A stretch of 64,000 bases of DNA from Perkinsus chesapeaki (taxonomy: Eukaryota > Perkinsozoa > Perkinsida > Perkinsidae), in contig JAAPAO010000044.1 in assembly GCA_013115145.1 (NCBI GenBank), positions 22,264 through 86,263 on the forward strand. The letters run 5' to 3'. Each line of letters opens with the position of its first letter. The first letter of the stretch is position 1. A program made the position numbers and the translations under genes. The notes beneath the pieces were generated by a model, which saw only the letters and a program-made list of their open reading frames with translations, had not been told where the DNA came from and did no database searches. This document shows positions 12,001 through 21,900 of the stretch, piece by piece.

Positions 12001-12259
12001 TGACAAGATCATCACGAAGACTATGGATATGCCCTTTAGTGGGCGACGCTGGCGAGTCGTTGGATTTGTTAGCAGTTCCAAAGGATTGGTTACTGATGTC
12101 GATGATGATTATTATAGTCTTTTCAGGAAAGCCAAGATTGTAAGCAACCGTGAGACAAAAATTGTGCATGTCTCTAGGCTGATACGCTGCGATCCTGGTG
12201 AAGTCGATGTGTTAGATTTGAGAAGAGCTATGCGTAGAATAGCTAGAGCTGATGATTGA
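8894..12259 (+). CDS. pol: Retrotransposon Pol polyprotein (PR-RT-RH-IN)
   Basis: The frame is open from 8894, after a stop at 8891; its first usable start-like codon is a GTG at 9062, so Pol was probably made by frameshifting from gag. The protease motif GVDTGADYSLLS lies just before 9062. The reverse transcriptase contains the YLDD active site (near 9976). RNase H follows with HSDASG and NVNELCA. The integrase has an H-H-C-C zinc finger (HSVHG...CDVC) and D-D-E core regions: SADIVYL, LTDNQSS and a glutamate in GMVESLH. RT-RH-IN order assigns it to Ty3/gypsy. No stop interrupts the roughly 1,065 codons after 9062. Confidence 0.92.
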   Translation, partial: SGFWAGRATDGRGCSAHVRRPYLLCKFNGEEHAIGVDTGADYSLLSASFATCLGIAVQRDCPDVVLHMMDSVGVMTTSGQAELDINYLAKDGWVGVKHTCYVVDRLAFGPLVLGADSASLYCQGMSWDKNGLIKVAAAVCEPSENVQIYDLPDTPGVRVLEHSDGTVELISNDFILVKGRGDLQFTCKWIWRGGEPPGTFFKANRGDYNPKLTPKEEEHLAVETAKLVDNGWIKRYHGEVKNILPWVLVPQPHKLSTPLRMCLDFRALNRHIVSEPIRDIVNCVDSLHQWRSIRRGYTLDVTKCYYCIKMCESLWPYLCVMIGGDIYTMVVLGFGVSIAPKVATTVIRWLLLKVPYPVSAYLDDVVIEEADPNAVITTTSSAEVQTDPPCVVVVREALCKGGMKCKPTVVIGADNSRVLGLSLHEHAGEIFWTRREDQSLEIDLTVGQSISKREVAAWCGKLTALVPIAGWLRPHVSTILRTLSATKWDSMVDECHLDLVHYVQNKVENEGDPAHGVWFCPRASDARVWHVHSDASGIAQGATLSYEKENGELVVVRDAAWLLDRRGALRHINVNELCAATRALAWAAPFIAVVYLHVDIECVRNWIERFQEGQNVRRGGLSTTIVGRRLQAIYDIAEPFNSFKICRVTSAQNPSDPLSRLDDRFLALMDSIICDTSSGIDVEADLNVHAGAALNLPILDDEMFLNLAEVVEGQYDDDDLFKIRRALRLGRLLPEGIALDLQQVYYELEIDEYDVLRRKYVAPYQGKEICVPVVPEALKVELIHSVHGLLCHVGQRRTLEAITSIAWFPNILDQTAEWLQKCDVCSRRARPLIIKHDIGLFSPNVLLEATPFSVVSADIVYLPKPYLSQQCAVSRFACLIELEGEDAGRITDAFEASWKILGKRPSILLTDNQSSFLSCDLPGVARVYTPPRSSQSNGMVESLHRTVRMWMRSIMADDAELHVSKAVIKVMKAYNNTVHSVTGRIPADMMKLQATDVEWQRLVDKSVRDAQNKLNNCTHHDLYPGAVVRLRAVNKYDKIITKTMDMPFSGRRWRVVGFVSSSKGLVTDVDDDYYSLFRKAKIVSNRETKIVHVSRLIRCDPGEVDVLDLRRAMRRIARADD

Positions 12260-12351
12260 GATTAGCTCAGAGTTGTGATAGTAGACTTATTTGTATTGTC
12301 TGCGATTCACCTTTAATCTTGTGATTCATTCCTTTGTGGCAGAAGGGCGGA

Positions 12352-12540
12352 TGCTGTGATATCAATGTGCCACAGTGGTTCTGTCTTGACTGGGGTAGTT
12401 ATATGCGTATAGCATCTGCGCCATAGTTATCGATTTAACTGTAGCTCACTATTGTACGCACGCACTGGTAGTGCTCTTTCCACCCCCTCTTTGGTGGCCT
12501 CGTGTTCCCAGTGAGCTGGACGGTTGCTATAAACATTACA
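12352..12540 (+). repeat. 3' LTR
   Basis: 188 of 189 bases match the 5' LTR. It is preceded by the polypurine tract AGAAGGGCGGA and followed by the ACCTG duplication at 12541-12545. Confidence 0.95.
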
Positions 12541-14031
12541 ACCTGAGATACGCCGTACTGCTTATATTCCCCGGAAACTGGTCAAATCCAAGCTTTCACT
12601 TCCAAGCCAAGTAACTTGTGCTTCCCCAAGCATCTATGTATTTCCCAAGCACCTATGTTAATCCATGCACTGCGGTGCAGTGTTTGGATTAACCATGTTA
12701 TTGCTAGGTACATGGTAAAAGCCAAGTAAGTAGGAGCTGCACTCTTCTGTGTAGAATGTGTAGTTAGTTACTCCTTGTTAGTAACGCAATGCACTTGAGT
12801 ATTATGCTAGAAACAGTCACGAATCTTGACCGCACTGGTGACCTAGATAAGAGCAGATTTTGCTCGCATAAGCACGGCTCACACCTCACGAATTGACCCT
12901 CGCTGATAGTGCTTCGTGCCCCGGATTTTCATCTCGTGAGCATATTGAAGGATATCAATTGGTTCTGGTCGTTGTAGGAAGTGTTGAGGGCTTGAACATT
13001 TCATGGATGTAATCACCTGTGTTAAAAACACAGATCTTCTGTTTCACCAAATTTGCGGATCCTCGCTGCAAACTTCGAAATGTCAAGTCTGCGCCGTTTA
13101 GCCAGGATGATCACAAGTGAGACCAGTCGTAACAGTGACTTACTTGGGTTCCTACGAGTCCTTCAGCCGTCAGAGCAATATTAGGGTGTCCATACTTGTT
13201 GACATCCAGAGTATTACGCAAGTACTCTGCGCCACGAACACCCTTCTCTTCCGCGGCCATTATGAGTGCCTCGGAAAGGCACTTATATATACTAATGTAA
13301 TTAATGCATTGGTACTGTTTTGGAGTTCATATACTCAGTAATTGCGGAGAAATGAAAGATACAAGGTTTCGCCTATCAAAAATGCACGGTCTGTACTGTC
13401 CGTTGGTGTAAAATGCCGCCTGACTGCTCAACATTGTCGGAACTCATTATGAAACCGATACTGTTAGTAACAGTCTGTTACCGTACTAGTGCAATATAAG
13501 AGACGGAAAATGACGATGATCAGGGGAGAGTCTCCCCGGGAGACTTCCCCGCCACATCACGTCACGAGAAGCGCCAGCGATGCGGTCACCGGCGTGTCAA
13601 GGTATAGGGGGTTGTGAACGATACCAAGTGTAGTCGTTGAAGGTATAACTTGTAGAAAACGCAAATCAGAACCTTGCACCTAATACGCACTTGTACCGGG
13701 ACAAGAAGCGTCAAGTTAATACGAATAAAAACGTATACTTACGTCGTATACCTACGTACACGATCTGTGCACTTATACGAGTATATTGCAGCACCTAAGC
13801 TATAGCTAGCCTAGCACAGCTCAGCCACAAGATACGTTACTCAAAGTCGTCACAATAATTGTCTACTTAATTCGGGCCAACGGTTTTCTAGGCGCGTGAC
13901 GGAGTGTGGCGCGTGACGAACGAATGCATCCCACAACAGGCGTGCGCATAGCGCGCATGGCGTGCGCCACCGATAACAGTTGGGCTGGCGCGAAGGTAGA
14001 ATTTATGTCGTTTGACCTGCCGATATTTAAA
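12541..14031. other. Gene-poor spacer downstream of the retroelement
   Basis: No supported gene. It contains a long imperfect hairpin at 12658-12692 (TTAATCCA and TTGGATTAA flanking a GCACTGC / GCAGTG stem), a 7-bp hairpin at 13265-13283, and a GC-rich hairpin at 13523-13550. Two tandem copies of the GGCGCGTGACG motif lie at 13891-13918; the same motif is found inside introns elsewhere in the window. Confidence 0.5.
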
Positions 14032-14622
14032 TTACAATTGAGAGTAATCTCCAACGGGGAGGCCTGGATCGCACCAGTGTATCCCCCTCTCCAAGGTCCG
14101 CAGCGGACCGTCCGCTTGATGGTCCTTCAAGTTCTTTGAGAAGTGAAAATAGGCTATTTTAAATAGCAACGAGCTGAAAATATACCAAGTATACCAGCAG
14201 CTTCCTGAATATAAGTGACCATTTCGCACACCAGGTAAATAGGTTTTACAGGCTCGAAGAGCTCCTTGGTGAGCGTCATGAACACACAGATTTATGACAT
14301 GAATCATGTCACATGATGCCATTGCGATGTCATTGACATCGCTCAGCGTCCTCTCCCCATCTGTTAAAACTTGAACGAGCACATCTAGATGTCCCAGCAA
14401 GTGATAGTATATCTCGTAGCACTCTTCGTCAATAATCGCCAAAAGAAAAGGTACAAACGTGTGCCTGTGTTCATGCTCACGGCTAGGCCTGAAGCGACCA
14501 TCCAAGCCTTGGATTCCAAGGCAGGTTAAGCCAAATTGTTTCTGAACAACAGCTCGTCTCCTGTCACCTCGAGTCTCGAAAGACATGAGAAACCAGCTAA
14601 ACTCCCAATAACCCTCATGCAA
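14032..14622 (-). pseudogene. Possible transposase-like fragment
   Basis: A 196-residue frame with the central string PFLLAIIDEECYEIYYHLL recalls the substrate-facing segment of MULE-type DDE transposases (a pattern like PLLxAIxxEExxxxYxxxLxxL). The catalytic acidic residues cannot be assigned confidently, and neither terminal inverted repeats nor flanking duplications were recognised. It lies next to a minisatellite in a gene-poor stretch, which fits a relic. It could equally be exons of an unknown gene. Confidence 0.3.
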
Positions 14623-14640
14623 ACATTACTTTCATCTGTT

Positions 14641-14830
14641 TGATAATGATAGAGAATTTGTGAAGGTACACTCAAGGTGTACACTGATAAAGGATTTGTA
14701 AAGGTACGCTCGAGGTGTACGCTGATAAAGAATTTTAAAAGTACACTCAAGGTGTACACTGTTACAGAACTCTAAAGGTACACTGGAGGTGTACACTGAG
14801 AAGAACTTTTCAAGGTGCACTCGAGGCTTA
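14641..14830. repeat. Minisatellite, about 43-nt unit, 4-5 copies
   Basis: Imperfect tandem copies of a unit holding the inverted core GGTACACTCAAGGTGTACAC, spaced by GATAAAGAATTT-like segments. Each unit can form a small hairpin. The minus strand reads as a repeated SVHLECTF peptide, which I treat as incidental. Confidence 0.85.
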
Positions 14831-14982
14831 TCTGCCCACTGCAAAGTAAACCAAGTAAATCAAAACAAAAATTTGCAAGACACACCATACACAACCAGCC
14901 TGACTTCACATCTCTATAACCTGGTAGGTTGAACCTACATTATATTGTCAGTGAAAATTCCTACATGTTAAATCCTAAACCC

Positions 14983-15044
14983 GTCGCAGTCTAGACTCTA
15001 GACTGCGACTGTCGCAGACACTAGCTTCTCTAGACTCTAGAGAA
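14983..15044. repeat. Pair of odd palindromes
   Basis: 14983-15009 is GTCGCAGTCTAGA, a central C, and its exact reverse complement (13-bp stem, 1-nt centre). 15026-15044 is TTCTCTAGA, C and its complement (9-bp stem). They share the CTAGACTCTAG centre, so one may derive from the other. Confidence 0.95.
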
Positions 15045-15337
15045 TAGCCAACGACTCACGTGGTTGGTTGCCAGACACTGGTGTAAAGCTGGGGATGTAC
15101 TGCAACTGAAATGCTAAACAGCAAAACCGGGAACTTGGGCATCGCTCTACACGCCCAACCAAATGTCATCGCTCCACCAAATTTCTCGCGCGTGCCCGTG
15201 TAGCCTCTGGCTACAGTAGCCACTACGCTCATCAACTCACAACTTTTTGGGCCACTTACCTGGATTTGTATCGCTTGGGGGGAATACGGTTGGTCGGAGC
15301 ATCAAAAAGGAAGTGACGAACACTATTTGAAAAATAG

Positions 15338-15741
15338 AATTTATGGCTGCCATAAATTGTTGCCGCAATGAGAAACGAATATTGAGGAGGTCTGGCGTAA
15401 TATAGAGACTTTCATATGATATGATATGATATGAATCATATCAGCATGTACTTTCTTGTAATATTAAGGACTTCTTCTAAGCCAGGTGAGCGGCTCACTT
15501 GAGCCACATAGAAACATCAATGATCCGCGTATTACTTACCGATTCGTCGTATTGCGGCGCTCGAGACCATGCCATGTTCGTGCAAGCCTCGCACTGCAAA
15601 GTGCAAGAAAAGCTCAAAAATGAATCTTTCACCCACCATTCGAAGTTGTGTGCCCCTTTCACAGGCAGCGAAGACCTTGGGAAGTTCCCAAGGGCTAATT
15701 AGCGTCTGAAGGGGGCCTCAAATTGAGGCCGCCTTCAGACG
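15338..15741. repeat. Cluster of perfect hairpins
   Basis: 15338-15358 has a 10-bp stem (AATTTATGGC, centre T). 15427-15443 has an 8-bp stem embedded in an ATATG microsatellite. 15676-15694 has a 9-bp stem (CCTTGGGAA, centre G). 15703-15741 is a long hairpin, with CGTCTGAAGG and GGCCTCAA paired to downstream complements. The stretch lies just beyond the 3' end of the VWA8-like gene; whether any act as a 3'-end structure is unknown. Confidence 0.85.
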
Positions 15742-15906
15742 GTTATATATTGGTAGCCGATTACTCCCCACCTAACGCAACCCCTTCAGCCATGGACGGA
15801 AACAGTTGAACATGTTTACTTCTGATGGTCGATGGTTGCTGCGAGAACATTCTTAATAACTTGCGGTAGCTTCCTCAAATCCTTCACTGTCGTCGCTTTA
15901 CCTGAA

Positions 15907-18900
15907 TTAGACAGGCTTCACCAACGCTTCGCGGAGGTCCGTAAAACACCTCTGGAAATTGATTGGCATAACACGTCTGCCTGATCATCGAAAGATGCTA
16001 TGAAAAATACGTGGGAATGAACTTGGTCGGGTGCCCTATTCAACGCCGCATCCATCTGTTTAGGACTGATATCGTATCTAAGGGATACGAGCTTATAAAT
16101 ACGATACAACTCATCTCTACCGTTCACCTGTCCAAGTTTGCATCGCTGAAAGCCATTAGTAACTTCTCATCAGCAGGGCCGGCGTTCACCAATCGATCCG
16201 TTGCAAGCTGAATGGCTTCAAGCGTGGAATCACCGGGGCTGCAGTACTGTGCGTGGGCACACATTTCCTGAAGTTGCAGGTTTTTGTTAATAACTTATCG
16301 ATTATCTTGAGCAACGTATCTCACCTGTATAACTCTGTACTTTTCCTTCTCATTCTTTGGGGGTTTCTCAAAGTCAACAAGCCTGATAGCCGGCCCATCA
16401 CCACTATGTCCACGAATCTCATAGAGGAAGCGATCTTCAAAGCCATTGAGGGCTTCAAGCAAGAGTACAGCAATCTCGGTCATGCGCTTTAGACGCCCAT
16501 CAACACCATTAAAGCGGTACCTGCCAAATGATGCGCCATCTCGACATGTAGATTCTCAAAGAACTAAAGCTAGGCACGATTCGTGCCAGCATGTGAGACG
16601 GCACGAAAGGATAAGGCCACTTACATGCTGGCACTGACGTCCAATACAATAGACAGTCGTTTTGGCAAAATCTGCGGCTCTCCGACTTTGGGCTCTTGTA
16701 GAGCCCTACGGCGATAGACACGTTTGTCACCGGCAAGGGCGTCGACCAACCTGTTGTAACTGGACTTGGAAATTGCAGATTTGTTTCATATTCACTTGTT
16801 TTCATCCAGTTCACCCTCACTCCCCGCTAGCCACTTTCTTTCTCTCAAACGACTATCAGAGTTGTGCAGCACTCGTCGAAGCTGTTGTATTTCATCACCA
16901 ACACCGTTCATCTGGAAATATCTCAAGCTGAGGAGACGACATCCGTTTTACCAATTGAGTGTATCGTTGCCAATCTGCGCTGGACATTTTAATTTCCTCA
17001 AGTCTCTTCCTCAGTGCTTCTTGACCCATCTTTCGAGCAGCTTCGGCAGCCTCTGGAGATATACTGGCCTTTACTTCGTCACTTACCTATAACGACAAAA
17101 ATATGTTTTCAAGAAGAGCCAAGGTGTACAGTGCCGGAAGAATTGCCTGCTACCCTCACCCGGACCTGAAGCTTCCACATCAAATTGATCCAGAGAGTGC
17201 TTTAACGCCCGGAAGTCCAAAAACGGAATTTCCTCTTGAGCATGTGTACGCAAACCCATGCATTTGTTCAAATATTGTTGATATACCTGGTGCACCGGAT
17301 GCCCTTTGTCCAATCTGTACGGCCCTCCAACTCCGCCGAGGCCAGCCGTATCAGCACCACCGGTGCCACCAGCATAGGTGTTACCACCGACGTGTGGTGC
17401 ATTATCTGGGTTGCGAAGATATCAACATCATATCTGCCTTATCATGGCCACTACCTTCTTTGCCGTGCTTTGGCTCACCGCTGGCTGTCTTGTGATCTTC
17501 TCTTGTAGGAAGGCTCCTCAAATGACGGTACTCCTTCTCTGCAAGCTCAAGCTGGCTGCGCATTATCTGCAATAGGAGATGACGATCCGTTTATTTGTCG
17601 ACTCGATAACTGTGCGCCCCAGACGATCCACTTACCTCGAGTAAGTCTACCCACCCGTCGGTGTAGATGACTAATATCTTGCCATTATCTCCAATCTCTC
17701 TTATGAGCTCTACTGGAAAATCACGAAGCGGCAAGCGTCGAACCTGAACCACACTGTGGTGAGGGCCAGTACTCGCCATACGATCCTACAGATGCTGGCT
17801 CCACCGTATCGACAATCTCGAGCTGACCTAATCTATAGTTTATCAGGGTACCACTACGTCCGATAATCGAGCACTGGCTGAAGCCGCCCCGAGTGCCTCC
17901 TCCACCGGGGCACACCCAGACGCTTTGGTCGGGTTGGATTCGATAGAAGTAGGAATGCTCTAGATTTTCCCTTTGGTAGACATTATTGGCAAAGTCGTAT
18001 GCGAGCGGCGGTGCCATAGGAAAGTGTACGATGGAGATGACGCCTCCTTCAAGCTTCAGGCCATCACCACGGGCATTCGACAGCAATACGGTTTTGCTCC
18101 CCGAAGCGATGTTAGTGATTTGACCAATCTGGTCAGCTGACCTCAGAATGAGGCGAACGGCTGGAGGGTTTGCTGTCACATCTACCTCGTAGACCTCCTT
18201 GCTGCCCACAAAGCTCAACGTGGAGGAAGATGCATCTTTATCGGCAATAGCAACGAAGAGGTCCGCATGTGGACCAAACAATCGATGGACGACACCTCGA
18301 GAGCTGGCAGCCGACTCGGGCAATTCGACCAAGATTCCAGCTGTAGGATGCCACACGTAGACCTTGTGGTTGACCATCACCACCTGGGGCTTCCCTCTAG
18401 ACCTTGCCGACTGGCCGTTAAGGCTCACGTCCGCCCCACTGTTGGTGGTATTCCTCCATCTCATAGCACTGATACCGAGGGACCGACAGCTGCATTCCCA
18501 GTTGTTGGTGTCAACTGTGTAGAGGCGCATACCGTCGGTCATGGAATCGCATAGGATATTCACTTGACCAGGGGAGGCTACCGCATCAACAATTTCCTCT
18601 TGGCGAGGGTACCTGAGAATCACTGTGTCAATAAACTTCACCGAGATGAGCTCAATTCCCTAACCCGATCAATGGGAGTTGTAGAGATGCCGCCTTTTCT
18701 GTGAAGGCCCCCACGGAGCGCGGTTGTTCAAGCGACTTCAGCGGTGAGTTCATCGATGGCTCCATAATAATGGTTCGGCTCTCGGCCTTAAGCCATGGGC
18801 CTGAGGGCTAGAGTGAGCAAGATGAGCAAACGGTCTAGTCAACACCTGGCGTTTGCTGGTGATGCTTAGTAATCTGAACTGACCCGACTGGACGGAGTGG

Positions 18901-21900
18901 AGGGAGAAGTTCGGCCTCCTAAATCCAAGGAATTGATTCGGCACTCATTTGAAGAAGAGATTATTCAATGGTACTATACAGAACCAGAGTAACATCCAAG
19001 ACAGGGATCAAGATGAGGCTCATTGCAAATGTCTATCCGAGAGTGTGTAGTGGGCGAGACCCTCTCGCCCTCCCAGAGCCTGAAGCCAAGAGGCTAAGGG
19101 CCCTACCTGTAATAGGACAGCTGCCGATGAATCGGTAAAACCATCAAGTATGGCTTTAGATGGGAAACCATGGCGTTCGAGAACCCTGCGGATGTGATTC
19201 AAGGCCGTAGTATCCCACCTACACAACAGAAGACTTAACAGACGCTATAACATAGAAAGATTTAATCTTACCTCTCGAACGCCAGAACGCCCTGCAGCGC
19301 CTCATCTGAGCGTCCAAAGTGCTCCATGTGTCTGATGGTAAATTGTCAGTAACCTCCCCTTTAGGCGGTTACCGTGCACTCGCTAGCAGCTCCCGAGTTG
19401 AGAAGGGATAGGAAAGTAGGCCATCCATAGTGAGTTGGCGGAGGTCGCCGAACACCGACACCAACTGGGACAGCACTCCCATGGGAACCTACGAGGGAAG
19501 GAGGAGCAGTTTTGGTTGTGAATAAAAAGTAGAGGGCAGGCTCACTTTTGGGGCGACGGAGCGAACTAGCTCGAGTTCTGAGTTCTTATCGGGGTTGTCC
19601 AAAAGAAAGACCGAGAACACATCACCGCACTCCCGGAAGAAGTCGTTGCCGAGGAACGGGAAGCCGGGCCGATTGCTGAGGAGAAGAGAAATCTTAGAAC
19701 GACCGGCCAGCTTGGAGTGTTACCAGAGGACAACACACTTGAAGTGTGGGTGGATAGGCATGCTTAGGCCCTGCCCACCAAGGATTCGACCATCAGGCAG
19801 ATTCAAATAACCGTCCTCGAGCAACGATTTGAGGAGGATAACCACCTCGAGAGGGGCCTTGTCCGCTTCGTCGAGGACAATCCAGCGCCCTAAAGACAAA
19901 GAGAATTAGAGGGCCTTTCTCAAGCCAGCATGCCTTCGATTGCTGCTTTAACTAAGGGAGACTCCTTCCAGGTGATGGCACCATCTTCGAGCTCAGGAAT
20001 GCAGGTCAATGATCCCACGGTACTGTCGCGATGAAGCTGCATATAGTACCTGAAAACCATAGTCAGACTTAAGCGCTCCGAAAGCGAATGAGAGGTTTGA
20101 GTGCAGGTCCAGCTATGGAGTTCAGAGTTCAGGGCCGCGTAGAAGTGTTCAAGATGTACGGGAATAGAGCTCGAGGTTATTTATAGAAACGTAGGGAACG
20201 TGGAAGTCACTCGCGCTCCATACGTGGGCCCTGATTTATTATATTTTTTGTGAGTAGCACGGAGTGCATGTGTCCTAAGTTAGGACTCCTAACTCCAGTG
20301 GAGCTAGTTCGCATGCGACAGAGCTGGGAAGTGCACTATCTCTCTCTGTCTACCAACCCAATCCGCCATGCTTCTTGAGTGATGGCTTAGGCGTTGAACC
20401 TTTCATTCATTTATGGTCAGTGAAAGCCGCACACCGGAGGTATTTGGCAGCGGGCAAACTGAGTGGGTGGTGTGCTGTTTGGAGCCTCTCTCACCTCTCC
20501 ACCCCCAGCAGCTCCATGTAATAGTCGATGACTTTATTCTTCCCGACACCTTGAGGCCCCACTATCAATAAATGTCGTTCACCACGCAGAAATCTGAATA
20601 AGACTGGACCTTCATCAGCAGTATGGTGACTTACAGATCGGCATGAATTTCCGACATAAATCTTTTATGTGAAGGAATAGGCACAAAGCTGTCACGAACA
20701 TGAGGGACCTGACTTCACCAATTACCAACACTCGCCTATAGCACCTACCAACTCAGGCCGAGAGCCTTCAGCTCTCGTAGAGTACTTCGGTGCCTCAATG
20801 CCGGAAATAACCACAGAGCCGCCGAGCTCAGACAGCTAGCATGAGACCATTCGCAATAAGCCACTTGGCGTAAGCTCCGTTACAGTGACTTCATCGCTAG
20901 AGCTTCGGCTTGCATTTGCGCTGAGTGCGGCTTCTATGAAGGCTTTCGGGAGAGCATCGCGCTCTACGGCGGGGACAAGATCGAGGAGTAGCTGTCGCCA
21001 CATCACCGATGCTATGAGCTCATTTGAAGGCGATTCTCCAGAGCAACTGCATAGGTAGGCAAAGAGCATTCACCAGAGAGAGTCATGAAGTGTTACTTTT
21101 TGGCGATTCTAAGGAGCCTTCTCAAGGTGAAAGGAGGTATCCCTTGACAGCCATCTACTGCTGTTTTAAATGACAACAGAGACGAGAGAAAAGCTGAAAC
21201 ATCTGTAGGTTCGAGAACTAACCAGAGGAACACTCCTCGAGGGAATCTAGCTTACCTGATCCATTGTATTTAGCCGACAGTATCTCGGTTGCGAACCCAT
21301 CGTTCATGACATGGAATGAGAATAACCCCATTACCTATGAATCGGTTTATTCTTGATTGCTGTATTATTAAGATACCTCTGAGGTTAGCCATGGGTTACC
21401 TTGAGTAGGTGGATTGGCTATGGCGATGATGCGGAAGTTCGGGTGTACATGGACAACTTCAGGCCCCTGAAGGATTACATTTCTGTGCATCTGGGAGGAA
21501 CTGACTAACGCCCGATTAGTTCAGCTGGATAGAATGTCTGCCTACGGAGCAGATGGTCGTAGGTTCGAATCCTGCATCGGGTATTTCACACAAGCACTTG
21601 CTTCATTGTCACCAACGTTCTCATAACGGCTTGTCCCTCCCGGAGCGATATGTCGTTGAACAATACCAGTGCAATGCATCACCACTTTTTGAGACTCAAA
21701 CATTGCTCGTGTGTCGATATTTCACATTCGTGAATATTCAACATCACCCTTACCGTATCATCATCATCAATGTCCATCTGATCATCATCAGTTAATACAA
21801 GTCCCTTCCCTCTCGTATCCGAGTTCTGTAATGGACATTGCCTATCAGCTATCAGCGGCCCCAATGCACATAGAACGTCCGATGGTACACGATGCAGCCC

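Larger units (their letters stand above)
7866..12540 (+). mobile_element. Complete Ty3/gypsy-type LTR retrotransposon (4,675 bp)
   Basis: Two 189-bp direct repeats (7866-8054 and 12352-12540) start TG and end CA and are flanked by the ACCTG duplication. They differ at one base only (G at 7942, T at 12428), which implies a recent insertion. The internal region starts with a TGG-leading primer-binding-site candidate (from 8057) and ends with the purine-rich tract AGAAGGGCGGA (12341-12351). Gene order is gag, protease, reverse transcriptase, RNase H, integrase, which places it in Ty3/gypsy and not copia. The very short LTRs and internal region make it compact. The gag/pol junction is broken by frame changes (see findings), so current autonomy is uncertain. 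Confidence 0.95.

Noticed and set aside
9514-12169. Many minus-strand frames inside the retrotransposon
   Set aside because: All are shadows of the uninterrupted pol frame, with no motif of their own.
14641-14830. CRISPR-like array
   Set aside because: Units are contiguous and degenerate with no unique spacers, and the region is eukaryotic; it is a minisatellite.
17721-18641. Independent beta-propeller gene
   Set aside because: It joins by splicing to VWA8-type segments on both sides on the same strand, so it is the propeller-like region of that gene.
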